A stretch of DNA of 64,000 nt from Cellulomonas xiejunii (GTDB taxonomy: Bacteria; Actinomycetota; Actinomycetes; Actinomycetales; Cellulomonadaceae). The notes under the pieces are model-generated. The model worked only from the letters and a program-made list of their open reading frames with translations. It was not told the origin of the DNA and made no database searches. This document shows positions 63,886 to 64,000 of this stretch, piece by piece; the stretch's first letter is position 1, and every line of letters begins with the position of its first letter. Position numbers and translations under genes: made by a program. The stretch lies in assembly GCF_024508315.1 (NCBI RefSeq), contig NZ_CP101987.1, forward strand, positions 2,046,001-2,110,000, read 5' to 3'.

Positions 63886-64000
63886 GTGGAGCCCATGCTC
63901 GCCACCCCTGCGCCCGCACCCGCCGCGCTCCCGCGCGGTCGCGACTGGGTGTTCGAGGTCAAGTGGGACGGGGTGCGCGTGCTCGCGGACGCGCACGACG
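63886..64000 (+). CDS. ligD: ATP-dependent DNA ligase (LigD-type), N-terminal fragment
   Basis: Cut by the window end; 38 codons are present. It contains the adenylation-site segment WVFEVKWDGVRVL with the catalytic Lys in EVKWDG, preceded by a Pro/Ala-rich stretch and the PMLA motif usual at the start of the ligase domain. Its divergent position next to ku marks it as the NHEJ ligase. The ligase domain would be N-terminal here, or the gene may encode a stand-alone ligase; this cannot be decided from the fragment. Confidence 0.85.
   Translation, partial: MEPMLATPAPAPAALPRGRDWVFEVKWDGVRVLADAHD

Overview
The window looks like a chromosomal segment of a high-GC, cellulose-degrading actinobacterium, most likely Cellulomonas or a close relative. 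Evidence: very high GC, frequent GTG starts, actinobacterial-only genes (mIHF, RbpA, PafBC, GarA, a GarA-linked MerR pair) in the gene order known from mycobacteria and relatives, and two secreted cellulases (GH6 and GH5), each with a Pro/Thr or Pro/Ser/Thr linker and a C-terminal CBM2. Genus assignment is inference; I could not search a database.

Layout. 1-14.8 kb: housekeeping genes on the + strand (end of carA, carB, pyrF, a degenerate integrase-like gene, mihF, gmk, rpoZ, coaBC, metK, priA, fmt, rsmB, rpe). 14.8-20.3 kb: an FMN riboswitch followed by ribD-ribE-ribBA-ribH, then hisE-hisG and a small membrane protein. 20.3-30.7 kb: a DUF3866 gene (-), then the pafB-pafC-(coiled-coil membrane protein)-tatA-tatC-lipid kinase-helY run and an amidohydrolase. 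30.7-35.6 kb: a 0.5-kb gene-free stretch with a strong promoter, lnt, rbpA (-) with an ECF-type promoter, an aldo/keto reductase, a hypothetical gene and a HIT protein.

35.6-39.6 kb is the accessory part. An overlapping three-gene module (tyrosine recombinase, small Cro/C1-type HTH protein, six-CxxC zinc-finger protein with a degenerate recombinase-like C-terminus) is preceded by three copies of an imperfect palindrome. It is followed by a roughly 0.3-kb miniature copy in which sequence like the module's left flank is joined directly to sequence like its right end. I read this as a tyrosine-recombinase transposon plus an internally deleted derivative.

40-49.4 kb: a fatty-acid desaturase preceded by a short leader ORF with a strong Shine-Dalgarno, a GNAT gene, an orphan ParA, and a (-) strand block matching the mycobacterial Rv1822-Rv1830 order (CDP-alcohol phosphatidyltransferase, DUF881, small basic protein, DUF881, GarA, MerR/FtsR, bifunctional nuclease, MerR) without gcvH; then a CoA-binding protein. 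49.4-59.5 kb: a DEAD-box RNA helicase, then a carbohydrate locus: a LacI-type sugar-binding/PAS/degenerate GGDEF protein divergent from a LacI repressor, followed by the GH6 and GH5 cellulases separated by a very strong terminator. 59.5-64 kb: threonine aldolase, a membrane protein, HU, and an NHEJ locus (ku overlapping a PHP-domain gene, divergent from ligD, which is cut by the window edge).

A recurring regulatory theme is visible: at least twelve genes have a TANNNT -10 hexamer ending only 6-8 nt before the start codon, so they are probably transcribed without a leader. No rRNA, tRNA or CRISPR array was recognised by eye.
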